Part shown: positions 1-11,454 of the stretch, in pieces
Position numbering within the stretch: the first letter of the stretch is position 1
How the letters are laid out: each line of letters begins with the position of its first letter
DNA from: Eurosta solidaginis
Lineage: Eukaryota; Arthropoda; Insecta; Diptera; Tephritidae
Length of the DNA: 64,000 bases
Reading direction: 5' to 3'
Assembly (NCBI RefSeq): GCF_040869045.1
Contig: NC_090319.1
Location: 235,841,832 to 235,905,831, forward strand
Translations under genes and position numbers: made by a program
The notes under the pieces: model-generated
What the model saw: the letters and a program-made list of their open reading frames with translations, nothing else
The model's database searches: none
What the model was told of the DNA's origin: nothing

Positions 1-2029
1 AGAGGTGATATCACCCCTCCCTGCGGCGTGCCTCTGTCCACTGGTTTCGTGGCCTTGTACAATCCCCATTGTGATATAATCTTCCTGCAATTTAACGTGC
101 AACCGATTCATCCGGTTATGGCTAGATGTACTTTAATGTTATTAAGACCATCCATAATCGCCCATTAAAAACATTATTGAAAGCCCTGGCAATGTCCAAA
201 AAGACACCTAGAGCATATTCCTTATATTTCAGGGATTTCTCTATGCTTATTATCACCTTATACAACGCGGTGTCTACCGACTTGCCTTTGGTGTACGCAT
301 GCTGTGTTGTGGAGAGCAGCGTTTCATCTACGTTAGAATTTATGTACACATCTATCAGCCTCTCAAAGGTTTTGGGCAGAAATGATGTTAAGCGAATGGG
401 TCTATAGTCTTTGGGATATACGTGACCGATCTTCCCCGCCTTTGGTAGGAAAGCTACACGAGCAGTTCTCCAAGAGTGCGGTACATGATTCAGCCTTATG
501 CACCCATCGAATATAATTTTAAGCCATTCCACGACTGCCATATTTGGAACTTGTAGCATGGCCGGGAATATACGATATTGGTCCGGCGATTTCAACTTAG
601 AAAACGTCTTCACTGCCCATTCGATCTTGGTATCGGTCACCAAGCCCAGTACTACCTGTCCGTGATCGAAATTTTAGTGATGTCTGCTGGCTCTTCTAAA
701 CCGTCACCTATGGGATATGTGTGTTGGAAAGCACCTCAAGGGATTCCTCACTATTACGTGACCATTCCCCGTTCTCTTTCTCTATTAGTCCCTGGACTAT
801 GTTTCCTCTTGCTAGGACTTTTTTGAACCGTGCTGTTTCGCTGGAGCACTCTATGTCCGTACAGAAACTTTTCCATGAGATTCTCTTCGCCCTTGAAATT
901 TCACACTTGTAGATCCTCGGTAGATCCCTGTACTCGTCCCGATACGCTTCGCTTTCCGCAGTCTTTGTGAGCTTAAACATTTCTTTTACCTGTTTTCTTA
1001 TAAGACTCAGCTCATTGCTCCACCATGGCGGCTTTGCTTTTCCTCTGAATCTTCTTAGGGGGAAAGCTTTGTTATACGCAATCATAAGCGTCCTTGTTGG
1101 GAATTCATTCGACACCCCAGTTTCTCCACATTGGCAACCTCTTTGGGTTGTCCCAGTTTTGTTTCTACCTGTTTCTGAAATTTAGTCCAGTTCATTAGCC
1201 TAGGGTTTCTAAAGGTTCCTACCTTCTCTAGCGTCTTTAGGGGGATGCTTAAGCTGATATACGCATGGTCGGAGAAGGATGGTCTATCAAGAAGCATCCG
1301 ATCATTCTTTGATATATCACGATCGGAGCTCAATGTAATATCCAGAACATTTCTGGATATTGGACCAATGAATGTAGAGACATTTCCCCTGTTAGCTCTC
1401 TGCAAATTGGTTTCCAGGATGAAACAAATAGAGATTCACCTCTCTCGTTAGTATCTGCTCCTCCCCACGCATTGTGGTGCGCATTTGCATCTGCGCACAT
1501 ACCAACCGCCCTTTGCGCCCTTCCTCCTGTACTAGCCTTTGCACTCCATCGGTGGAATCTCCTCAGCATGGCCCATGTACCAGGATGCCAGGATAAATGC
1601 CTGCTTATTATTTTCGTCAACGTCCACCACTACGAAGTCCTCAGTAGTATGATTAGGCAGCATATATGAATGCACCTGCTTCCTTACCATTACTGCAGCT
1701 CGCACCCGTCCTTCCGTTTGCGCGTAGTAAACGCCAAACCCGCGCGCGCTAAGTCCAGAAACCTTTCCTCCCAATGAGAGCCACGGCTCATGGATCAGCG
1801 CCACGTCAAACGAACCCTCCTCAAGGGTTAGGAGGAGCTCGCTTGACGCCACTTTACTGTGTTGTTGGTTTAGGACTCTCATCACCATTGGGCTGTATGC
1901 TCTTCTCCAGCACCTTCGTCGTGACGTCGTCATCCTCCCCTTGCCCTTTTGGTTTAAAGTATTCGAGGCCCCCTTCAGCCTCTCGTAACTGTTGGGCCGG
2001 GTGTTCCTCTGTGCGAGCCAGAGGACCAT
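1..2029 (-). pseudogene. LOA-A ORF2: endonuclease and partial reverse transcriptase, frameshifted
   Basis: Polyprotein of the retrotransposon: an APE-type endonuclease nicks the target and the RT primes on it. The endonuclease N-terminus (2029-1532) shows NQQHSK, HEPW and ILASWYMGHAEE. The next frame (1620-1330) shows ADANAHHNAWGG and NERGES. A later frame (1115-708) carries the linker KAKPPWWSNEL. The RT start lies at 643-122 with the block IRLNHVPHSWRTARVAFLPKAG and DIARAFNNV, the motif A region. Several frame changes show decay. The YADD region and RNase H lie beyond the window edge. Confidence 0.75.
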
Positions 2030-3661
2030 TTGGCGGTTGGTCCTGTTCTAACACCTTCGTGATGACGTCGGCTACCTCCACCTGTGTTTTATCTCTTAGG
2101 TTTTTGAGGTCCTTTTCGACTTCGCCCACCTCCAGCGTATTAGGAGTTTCATCCTCGGGACTTCTTTTCCCGAGTCGCATGTAAATTTTGCCTGTGCCAA
2201 AGGACATTTTGCCAAGCTGCGTGTACAATAGATTCTGCGCCTGTTTATTTGGAGATATAGAACTGGCCTTCGTCCGTAGGCCGAGATACAGTAAGTAGGT
2301 ACCTTTCAATCCTGTGTCGGTATGTTCGGATTCTGATTCTGCAGAAGAGCCAGTGTATCCTCCGACTAAATCACGCATGGTATCCATACCTTAACTTTTA
2401 GTACAGCCGGTATTTGCGCTTTATCCACCACCTCAAACCGCGCGTTCGTGCCTTGCCTTTGGAGGTTTTGAACCAATGCCTCCAGCCACCGCAAGCTCGC
2501 GATGCTGTCGCGCGCTATCATCTTCACGCCATTATACCATCCCCTCGAATTAAAGGTTGGAAGGGGCTTATTTGGTTGTTTCCGCATCATCTTAAGCATT
2601 AAGCTAACAAGCTCCCTTTCTACAGATCTCGACCTTTCAGTAGTCATCTGTCCGAGAGGACTGCTACGATCAACCAGCGCCACAGTAAGTGACTGCTTTG
2701 CCACATCACTCATCTTCTCGGGAAAAGCCGGAGTCTTTGTGTTATCTCCCTTTGGCACCTCCGAGAAAGCCGGAGTCTTAGCGCTAACTCCCTTTAGCAC
2801 CTCCGAGAAAGCCGGAGCCTTAGCTTTATCTCCCTTTGGCTTATCTTTTACTTCCGTAGTTAGAACTTCCCTCTTACTTGCAGCTTTCGAGGTAGTTGCT
2901 ACCTCGCTATTGGGGCCCATCTGACTTACAGCTTTCGGCCTACTTGTCTTGTCTGTGCGACTACCCTGCCTCGCGGCTCTGGGACTGGGTCCTTTCTGCC
3001 TCTTGAAAACAGGCTTTTCGCCTTTCGCCGAACGCTGTCTTTTCATTCTGCCATTCGACGCTTCTTCCTCCTCGTAGTGGTTGCAGAACCGAGGGTTTCT
3101 CGCAGCAAACCTTTTGAGCTGGCTTCGACATAGTTCTACCGCCTCGTGGGCCCATTCCAAGCGCTCAATCTCCACTTCTGTTGGATCGGCCACTGCTCCC
3201 AAGCGTTGTACAATTCTTAATGCTGCACGGTACCGCGAGAGAGCTCTTTTACTTCCTCTGCTCCGTACCCTTCTCCACTCTTCTACTCCGTTTTCATTTG
3301 TGTTCTTCTCCAACACAGAGTTCATTGAATCAGCACTACTCTCGTTCCTCGAGCCCGACTCATCGCTTAATACGTGTTTGTCGTCCTTGGCTTGCGACTC
3401 AGTCCTCCTCTTATCATATTGCTTATTATAATTAGGTAATGAGTCGTTCATCTTGGTCGTACGACCACCTGCCCGACAAGGTAGGCTCAGCGGTCCAGTA
3501 TTATATGCGACGAAAGAACCGTCCGCCATAGCAGCGTCCCTTACTGTGGTTAGGCCATCAATACTTTCCGAGGTGGCCCGGTATCGGGAAGGCTCCGTTC
3601 GAATACATGCGAAACTTTCCCCTGGCTGCAAATCGCCCAATAGGCACGGACCGCATAACAC
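1854..3661 (-). pseudogene. LOA-A ORF1 protein, frameshifted
   Basis: ORF1 of LOA-A, presumed nucleic-acid-binding protein of the retrotransposon RNP. The first open segment (3661-2366) is about 430 codons, lysine- and serine-rich. Within it are three imperfect repeats of a ~15-residue block around K(G)D..K.PAFSEV. A C-terminal region with a W-NG...D.IASLRWLE pattern and VWIP resembles the DUF4780 domain common in fly ORF1s (assignment from memory). The frame then shifts and continues to about 1854, ending in acidic, proline-rich sequence. I see no CCHC knuckles. The true start is uncertain; an ATG within the TTKMNDS segment matches the likely start in the copy at 60085. The copy cannot make a full-length protein. 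Confidence 0.65.
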
Positions 3662-3839
3662 CCTGGATTAGGGGGTTGGCAGTTCTTGGTCACCGACTTC
3701 CCGCCGCCCTCCTATGAGGCGAAACGAACTAGATGTCAGTCCTAAACAGCTTCGCCTCATAGTCGGGCTCTATGAAATTCGGCTAAGCCCTCACACCAAC
3801 TACAATGTGCCTACCCTAGTGGGGGAGGCTTAGATGTTA

Positions 3840-4420
3840 CGTTCGTGAAATGCACCGAGGCCTGTCGCTAGATAGATTATTTGCGGTCCACTTGAAGCAA
3901 GGGAGAACCATTCGAAGTCTTGCAGTAACGTGCCGTGTTTGACTTTTGAAAGGTCTAGCTCTTAGAGTACTGTTCCGTGGTGGGGTTTTTATTCAATCCG
4001 TAATCATTTGTATGTTGATGAAGTTTAGCGCTGTGGTAGTTCTAAGTAGTCTTCGAAAGCCATGCTGATGGTTCGAAAATCGTAAGTTTGCAGTGAAATA
4101 GGGAAAAGAATTGCTTTAAGTGTCTGGGCTACTGGTGCTTAGAGAGATACCGGACGACAAGATTTTCCTTTGTTGTCTGGTTTCTAAGGCTTTAGTAGCG
4201 ATGTCACCCAGGCTGAAGACATGCGCTAAATATTTAAATCCATCTTTTCCAAGTTTTTTAAGCATCGACATGGCTATGCCGTCTGGGCCCACTGCTGTAG
4301 ATAGTTTAGTATGAACGATGGCATATTCAACCTCTTTGGATGTGATAATTACAGGAGACCTGCTGTGTTAATACTTGTGCGCGCGTCTGTTGGCCCGCCG
4401 TCCGGCTTTGTCTACCGTGA
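3840..4420 (-). pseudogene. Reverse transcriptase fragment, jockey-like non-LTR element
   Basis: Read on the minus strand, broken frames give VGPDGIAMSMLKKLG (4290-4250 region) and then QHGFRR..RTTTALNFIN (around 4060-4010). These are two conserved blocks of the fingers/palm of non-LTR reverse transcriptases, in the correct order. The sequence between them is frameshifted and shortened. It is an old, short relic next to the 5' end of LOA-A, which may have inserted into it. The family (jockey or a relative) is inferred from motif style only. Confidence 0.5.
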
Positions 4421-4879
4421 GATGCATTACGTACTGTCGACAGAAAGCGAACTCGCATTTTGCCATTTCAGTGTAACCCCATTTAATTTGTTACGTCCCT
4501 CCCAAAAATTTATATATATGTAAATGTTTTTACTTAGAAGCAAAACGAAAACGTTCGATCTTGGTGCTTATACAGTTAACGCAAAAGCTTAAAATGTCAT
4601 TATTTACATCTTGTTCCTAATTTTAAATTAGGGATATTCTCTTTGTCCAGAATCCACAGAATACGTGAAAGTTTTTAATTTTTCTGTCAAAAGTTTTATA
4701 CGCCTAACAACAAATTAAATTTCTGAAATATTTCTACGGTGTCTACGTTTTTTTAAACGGCTTTATTTAGCTTGACTTGACAGACTGGTTGGTTGGCTGG
4801 CTGGCACGAATTTCAAAATTGAAATTTAAGTAATTTCCCGATAAGCTACAAGCTTGAACAAGTTCAGAACCCGATGACA
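4421..4879. other. AT-rich spacer, no feature seen
   Basis: No coding, repeat or terminal signature found. A short GGTTGGTTGGCTGGCTGGC-like run lies near 4788-4806, just before the 117-bp array. Confidence 0.5.
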
Positions 4880-6092
4880 ATGGAATAATAAAAAAAAAAA
4901 ATCGCCGCTAGGTGGCGCAAGGATCGAGATATTCACAAAAATGGTATTTGTGGTCCGATTTGGCTCATATTTGGAGCGCATAATACACACAAAAATAGAA
5001 AGCGACCTATGAAAAAAATCGCCGCTAGATGGCGCAAGGATCGAAATATGCCAAAAATCGTTTTTTGGTCCGATTTGGACCATATTTGGAACACATAATA
5101 CATACAAGAATAGAAAGCGACCTATGAAAACAATTGCCGCTAGGTGGCGCATGGATCGAAATATTCCAAAAATCGTATTTTAGTCCAATTTGGCTCATAT
5201 TTGGAACACATAATACATACAAGAATAGAAAGCGACCTATGAAAAAAATTGCCGCTAGATGGCGCATAGATCGAGATATACCAAAAATTGTATTTTGGTC
5301 CGATTTGGCTCATATTTGGAACACATAATACATACAAGAATAGAAAACGACCTATGAAAAAAAATCGCCGCCAGGTGGCGCAAGGATCGAGATATTGAAT
5401 GATGATTGATATGAAACTTGGAATATATTTCGGAACCCGATGGCAATGCAATAATAAGAAAAAATCGCCGCTAGGTGGCGCAAAGATCGAGATATTCACA
5501 AAAATCGTATTTGTGGCCCGATTTGGCTCATATTTGGAACACATAATGCGTACAAGAATGGAAAGCGACCTATGAAAAAAATCGCCGCTAGGTGGTGCAA
5601 GGATCAAGATATTCACAAAAATCGTATTTGTGGCCCAATTTGGCTCATATTTGGAAAGCATAATACACACAAGAATAGAAAGCGACCTATGAAAAAAATC
5701 GCTGCTAGGTGGCGCAAAAATCGAGATATTAAAAAAATCGTATTTGTGGTTCGAATTGGCTTATATTGGGAACACATGATATATACAAGAATAGAAAGCG
5801 ACATATGAAAAAAAATCGCCGATAGGTGGCGCCAGGATCGATATGTTCACAAAAATCGTATTTGTTATCCGATTTGGCTCATATTTGGAACACGTAATAC
5901 ATACAAGAATAGAAAGCGACCTATGAAAAAAGGCGCCGCTAGGTGGTGCAAGGATCGAGATATTCACAAAATTATATTTGTGATCCGATCTCGCTCATAT
6001 TTGGAACACATAATACATAAAAGAATAGGAAGCGACCTATGAAAAAAATCACCGCTAGGTGGCGCAAGGATCGATATATTCACAAAAATCCC
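4880..6092 (-). repeat. 117-bp tandem satellite, 11 units
   Basis: The marker GCCGCTAGGTGGCGCA or a near variant recurs at about 4904, 5021, 5136, 5251, 5367, 5467, 5584, 5701, 5818, 5935 and 6051. Spacing is 115-117 bp except one 100-bp step (5367 to 5467), where part of a unit is replaced. Each unit also holds a conserved AGAAAGCGACCTATGAAAAA box. Minus-strand reading frames with ILAPPSGDFFHRSLSILV are satellite read-through, not genes. The array directly follows, in the minus sense, a BEL integrase fragment. The same junction recurs at 19556. Confidence 0.9.
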
Positions 6093-7432
6093 AGCTTGTC
6101 CCGGCTTTATATCTGCTTCTTCTTTGTTCCACTTCATACGCTGCTGAAGCTCTCGCAAGTAGTCGCGTTTCCATTGTTGCCAAAATTGATTTTTGAGAAA
6201 GGTAAGTTGTTGAAAAGATGTCAGTGAAGCCATGTTTCTATTAATATCGACTTTTTCAAATGGTATAACCGTAAGTGGTTTCCCTATTGCCCTGGCGTTA
6301 ACGCAGGCTCGTCGTTGACGTCTGTCGAAAGTGCAATTATGGGACGAGAATTTGGAATTGCTTCAATTTCTACAAGAAGCGTTTGAAGCTCTTCGTATGC
6401 TAATTTTGCCTGCCCCATGTTTTTTACTAAAAGTGTTTTTGCTGATTTCACCGCTGCCTCCCAGAGGCCACCGAAGTGTGGAGCTTTAGGAGGTATGAAT
6501 CGAAATTCTAGGCCAACTTCGTTGTTGTAATGCAACACTGCATCCAGACACTTTTCGTTAAAGTGATTAGTTTGAATTCTTTGAGTTTATTATGCGCAAC
6601 CACAAAGTTTGTTACATTTTCGTAATATAAACGAGATGGTGTGCCACGCCGAGATACGAATCGTTTTAAACACAGCAAAAAGGCATTCGTTGACAAATTG
6701 GAGACAAGCTAAATGTGAGTGGCCTTTGAAGAAAAACATACGAAAATGGCCGCATACGTCTTATATGGAGGCTTGCCTCGAATACGAAACGAAGTAAGAA
6801 ATGGGCCGCAAAAGTCTACTCCACATACGGCAGAATGAATCTGAGCAGTTAGGCGATCTGCAGGCCCCATGATTTGGCTCATAAGTTTGGGTTTATAATG
6901 GAAGCAATGTTCGCAATTGCGTACTGTTTTACGCACAAGTTCGCGGGCATTGATCACCCATACTAAGTAAAATCTTTGCTTCTGCATGTAGATTTGATTC
7001 ATACAAAAATGAAATATACAAATGTGTGAAATGGTGAGTTGAGTTTTCGGAAGAAGAGCTGGATGCTTCTCTTCATAAGGTATGTCAGCATTTCGAAGAC
7101 GACCACCAACTCCAAGGATGAGGAAGCTTCTGTTCCCAAATCTCATATCATGGAGAAACGGGGAAAGACGTTGAAGATTTGCCGTTAAAGGTTTGCCCTT
7201 CTTAAGGCTTTCGATTTATTGTTTGTATTCAAGACTTTGTTTATAGGATACGATTTGCCAGAAGGTTTGGTCAAGTTCACTTGAAGCTGCATGAACTGCC
7301 TTCTGTGTGAAGTAGTTTGCTCTGGGCGGAACCCGATTAAAAACGCGATATATATATGAAATTATGCGAAGAACTTTACGAAACGAGGAGCAGGATTCAA
7401 TGATAGTGTTAAAAATGGCTTCTTCACTATTA
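6093..7432 (-). pseudogene. BEL/Pao integrase fragment, copy 1
   Basis: Minus-strand remnants of a BEL/Pao integrase, the DDE enzyme that inserts retroelement cDNA. In order: GGRLRNADIPYEEKHPALLP with a degraded HHCC zinc region (CEHCF near 6905), VCGVDFCGPF (first catalytic D), an RFVSRRGTPSRLYYENVTNF block in which the usual S-D-N is replaced by [22 protein letters not shown] (catalytic E), and ALTPG. The C-terminal QQWKRDYLREL...KPGQAG reads straight into the 117-bp satellite. RT, RNase H and gag are absent. Frames are broken in several places. Nearly the same fragment lies on the plus strand at 18230-19555. Confidence 0.82.
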
Positions 7433-7838
7433 GCCGTGTTTTTTAACACGCGTATATCCGTTTACGCTTAAACTTTATATTGACTACTAAGTGACAAACT
7501 ATAAATACACCTCTGAAATTGCTGCGCATAAATTTTGTCCCACTAAATTTCAATACGCATTATACTCAGATGTAACTGAAATATGTGTCTTTGTTTCACC
7601 CTCTACACTAATTCTATGTATTCTATGTGTGTCCACAATTCATCGCAACTGATTCAGCTATATGTAATACCCTATGGCCATCAGAGCGTTGCGTCTCCGC
7701 TTTTCGGTACACCCTGTTGCTGTAGCTAGTTGTTTAACCACAGCCGCTAGATGGGTCTCCTAAGCATTATCTAAGCGAAGATAGGCGTTTTTTTACACGC
7801 GCAAACGAAACGTATACGCGCGTGTTAAAAAACACGGC
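7433..7838. mobile_element. 406-bp MITE with terminal inverted repeats and TATTA duplication
   Basis: The ends are GCCGTGTTTTTTAACACGCG and its exact reverse complement. The sub-terminal bases (TATATCCGTTTACGC against CGTATACGTTTCG) are partly matched too. TATTA flanks both sides (7428-7432 and 7839-7843). The paralogous fragment near 18212-18240 lacks the insert and has a single copy of the site, so the 5-bp duplication is supported by an empty site. No coding capacity. Superfamily not assigned. Confidence 0.88.
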
Positions 7839-7843
7839 TATTA

Positions 7844-8132
7844 TCAATGTTACACTTGAAAGTTACCGTTATTGCTACCGCAGTATATTTTACAATTTTA
7901 TTTCATAATAATGGGGTGTACCCTAATTTATCTTTATGCAAATGCAATTTTGGATCATTTATATTTCTTACATATGTATATATAGTCATGAATTCTCACT
8001 TAAATATTCGAATTCTCTCATTTTGATCATATTATAGCACATATATGTACGTGTATACATTCCCAATTGCACAATTTTATAGTTTTTCTCATTGCATACT
8101 TATAGGAGTATCTCAGATATATGCATGTGTTC
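7844..8132 (-). other. Non-coding part of the integrase/satellite composite, copy 1
   Basis: Upstream (minus sense) of the integrase fragment. It is clearly similar to 17988-18212 in the second copy (shared GGGTACACCCCATTA, AATATTTAAGTGAGAATT and ATATATGTGCTATAATATGA blocks). Similarity to copy 2 ends near the GGGAATGTATACAC block. Confidence 0.7.
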
Positions 8133-8303
8133 GTGCATTGACTCTTCGCTGCTCGTATACGTACATGGTACATATGTGTAGACGCAATTATTGTTTCGTT
8201 TATGTAGATACATAATGATTGAATTACTGATGTGCATTCACGTCACTGCTTAGCATCGGCTTAGAGACGATAGCATCGCTCAGTGCTGCTAACATTCGTT
8301 ACA
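8133..8303 (-). repeat. LTR fragment, 5' portion (same LTR family as 19883-20409)
   Basis: On the minus strand the sequence starts TGTAACGAATGTTAGCAGCA and follows the first ~230 bp of the complete LTR at 19883, including GCATATATCTGAGATACTC and CTATAAAAT, then diverges. This marks a broken LTR. Confidence 0.7.
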
Positions 8304-8633
8304 GTATAATTTTATTCAATCCCTCAAACAATTTAGTTGAAAAATCTCTGTATTAATACCGTTTGTTTGAGTAAGCGTTTTTCGCTCAACTTTTTGTTTC
8401 TAAAGTTATTTCCATGATATTTTATTTGCGAACCACTTTCAGCCGAACCCAGGACCAACGACGGGAACGTAGTGGTTATATGGTCCCATTTGTTTTTTTT
8501 TTTTTTTTTTGCTTTTTATAATATTTTTGTATTTTCTTTTATTTTATGTTTTTTTTATTTTTTTTTGTTTTTTTTTTGTATTTTTTTTATTTTATGTTTT
8601 TTTTTTTTTTTATTTTTATGTCTTTATGTAGAA
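8304..8633. repeat. Low-complexity T-rich tract
   Basis: From about 8491 to 8618 the plus strand is nearly all T with scattered A and G, including an 18-20 T run. The reading frame across it is low complexity. It lies just past the stop codon of the minus-strand protein at 8634-10140. Confidence 0.7.
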
Positions 8634-10140
8634 TCATAAGTGGAGAGAAGAAAATTCAACTACCGCTATTAATAATTGTGTTGAATATGACTTATGTTGA
8701 ATACTTGTTACACTATAACGTTTCCAGAATTTCATAAAATCACGATGCATAGACTCTCCGCTTTGCTCCGACCAATAGCCTAATCCATTATTGTTATCTA
8801 TAAAAAGTAAACTTTCTTTATTGTGAGAAAGAATTATATGAATTTTTAGTGTTTCAGTAAGTTTGTCGATGCTTTTCAAAGCATAATCTAAATTTTTTAT
8901 ATGAGTATCAAGTAAGCTCCCAACTTTTCCAGATGTAAAACAGCAATCGAGAATTTCGTTCATTTCTTTTAAAGCATTAACATAGGGTATAAGTTTGTAA
9001 ATACCTACCTTTTCGTATATTTCTAGATCTAAGAACTTGACTGCCTCTTTTAATAACGTTCTACAAGCATTTCCTTCGAATGCATCTCCATGGTAGTTTT
9101 TAGAAATCAGATTTAGTTTCTTAGGCCACAATAAAGCTTTCTCTTTACCCACAAGACCAACTAATCCCTTCCAGAAAAGGTGGTTTACAAAACCATGTAA
9201 AATATAAAGCTCAGGTATAATGCACTTTTGTAAAACATAAACATAGTCATCTTCATCAAAAATAGGAGGATTCGCTGTACTGTGACTTTCCATACTAAAC
9301 TTTTTATTCTTACCTGAAAGACAATACTTTTCATAATCAGCTCGTAGATTTCCATAAGTTTTTAATTGCATACAATTATTTATTTCTGAAGCATCCGTTG
9401 CATCCGTTAAACTCATTGTGTCAATATCACTTTCAGTACCTCTTAAAGTTCTTAATGAAACAAAACAGTATGGACAGGGATACATAGAAGTTGCCGTTTG
9501 CTGCCCATTAATTAATAACAAGAGCTTAAAATCTGCAACAAACTTTAATGAAATATTATTAATCTTTGTTAAGTCAACTAAAAGTTTAACATTATCATAA
9601 CTTTTTTTATTTGTGGAACTATACATAATAATATCAATTTATCGACACTAGCCAACTTACTTTTTTTCCAACAGTTCCACCTTCAGAGTAAAGCGATCTA
9701 TTAGCATATTCGTTTGAATTATCTAAGCTAAACTCGTCATTTTGAGGACTTGTACAATTTAATTTAGGCGAATAATTTTCAGGCAGGATTGTTAAGCTAA
9801 TCTTAAAAAAACCTTGACCTGAATCAGCCATAACTTTTACAATGCAATTTTCTACCAAATTCCTACTGTCTATAACCGAAGCAAGCAGTTCTTCAGCATT
9901 AGCAAAACCGACTGGCCGTGCCTGCTTGTTTGCTGTACCTTCCCAGTCAAATTTATACGAATTTACTTTATATAAATTGCTTAGAACTTTTGATGGAAGA
10001 GACATATGCTGTTTATATTCCTTAGGAATCGACTTTCTGCCTACATTACATCTTATAAAATGTGTTATTACCTTCATCTGATTTTGCGATGCTGAGATTT
10101 TTACTCTAAAGCTATCTAAACTGTCATTACTAAAAGACAA
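8634..10140 (-). pseudogene. Transposon-type protein of unidentified family, broken
   Basis: Two long minus-strand frames, 10140-9634 and 9626-8634, together encode about 500 residues of one protein. The first has VMADSGQGFFKISL. The second has FVADFKLLLLINGQQT followed by YPCPYCFVSL (a possible zinc-binding pair), and near the C-terminus GYWSEQSGESMHRDFMKFWK. Similar combinations occur in multicopy 'uncharacterised' proteins of insects and cnidarians, which I take to be DNA-transposon proteins, but I cannot name the family. The frames differ by one nucleotide around 9620-9665. A GTAAGT/TAG pair there would remove 42 bp but would not restore frame, so a frameshift is more likely than an intron. 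The N-terminus is cut at 10143 by the next element. Confidence 0.55.
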
Positions 10141-11454
10141 CTCTTTTTATACTCAGTTGAGCAGAGCTCACAGAGTATATTAACTATGATTGGATAACGG
10201 TTGGTTGTACAGGTATAAAGGAATCGAGGTAGATATAGACTTCCATAAATCAAAATCATCAGGATCGAAAAAAAATTTGATTGAGCTATGTCCGTCCGTC
10301 CGTTAACACTATAACTTGAGTAAATCTTGAGGTATCTTAATTAAATTTGGTATGTAGGTGCCTGCGCACTCATCTCAGATCGCTATTTAAAATGAACGAT
10401 ATCGGACTATAACCACGCCCCCTTTTTCGATATCGAAAATTTCGAAAAACGGAAAGAGTGCGATAATTCACTACCAAAGATGGGTAAAGCGATGAAACTT
10501 GGTAGGTGAGTTGAACTTATGATGCAGAATAGAAAACTAGTAAAATTTTGGACAATGGGCGTGGCACAGCCCACTTTTAAAAGGGGGTAATTTAAAATTT
10601 TGCAAGCTGTAATTTGGCAGTCGTTGAAGATATCATGATGAAATTTGGCAGGAATGTTACTCCTATTACTATATGTATGCCTAATAAAAATTAGCAAAAT
10701 CGGAGAACAGAAAAAATTTTTTTAAAGTCAAATTTTAACAAAAAATTTAATATCTTTTCAGTATATCAGTAAATTATTTCAGCATTCAACTCCAGTAATG
10801 ATATGGTACAACAAATACAAAAATAAAAGAAAATTTCAAAATGGGCGTGGGTGGCTCCGCCCTTTTTCACTTAATTTGTCTAGGATACTTTTAATGCCAC
10901 AAGTCGAACAAAAATTTACCAATCCTTGTGAAATTTGGTAGGGCTTAGATTCTAGGACGATAACTTATTTCTGTGAAAAAGCACGAAATCGGTTGAAGCC
11001 ACGCCCAGTTTTTATACACAGTCGACCGTCTGTCCTTGCGTTCGGCCATTAACACGATAACTTGAGCAAAAATCGATATATCTTTACTAAACTCAGTTCT
11101 GAACTCACTTTGTACTGGTATAAAAAACGGCCAAAATCCGATTATGACCACGCCCACTTTTTCGATATCGAAAATTACGAAAAATGAAAAAAATGCCATA
11201 ATTCTATACCAAATACGAAAGAAGGGATGAAACATGGTAATTGGATTGGTTTATTGACGCAAAATATAACTTTAGAAAAAAACTTTGTAAAATGGGTATG
11301 ACACCTACCATATTAATTAGAAGAATGAAAAAGCTCTGCAGGGCGAAATAAAAAACCCTTGGAGTCTTGGCAGGAATACTGTTCGTGGTATTACATATAT
11401 AAATAAATTAGCGGTGCCCGACAGATGATGTTCTGGGTCACCCTGTTCCACATT

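Larger units (their letters stand above)
1..3828 (-). mobile_element. LOA-like non-LTR retrotransposon, 3'-incomplete at window edge (LOA-A)
   Basis: A non-LTR retrotransposon on the minus strand. Its 5' end lies near 3828, where similarity to the copy at 59727-63470 begins (both start at a CACTAGGG-like block). ORF1 (3661 to 1854) and ORF2 (2029 to 1) are both frameshifted. The element leaves the window inside the RT domain. I assign it to the LOA group because the RT block (KAGK..H..PKDYRPI, LKTFERLID type) and the endonuclease (ADANAHH) closely match the fuller copy at 43133-49016, which also carries an RNase H domain. The same family lies in the opposite orientation at 59.7 kb. Clade assignment is from memory of family motifs. 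Confidence 0.82.

Noticed and set aside
4826..5967. Minus-strand frames with ILAPPSGDFFHRSLSILV repeats as membrane proteins
   Set aside because: Read-through of the 117-bp satellite; hydrophobicity reflects AT-rich repeat sequence.
4880..6092. CRISPR array
   Set aside because: Whole 117-bp units are conserved; no alternation of repeat and unique spacer; eukaryotic context.
8546..8737. Phenylalanine-rich plus-strand frame
   Set aside because: Translation of a poly-T tract.
9619..9660. Short intron in the unidentified protein
   Set aside because: Has GT/AG borders, but removing 42 bp does not bring the two frames together, and it is shorter than normal fly introns.
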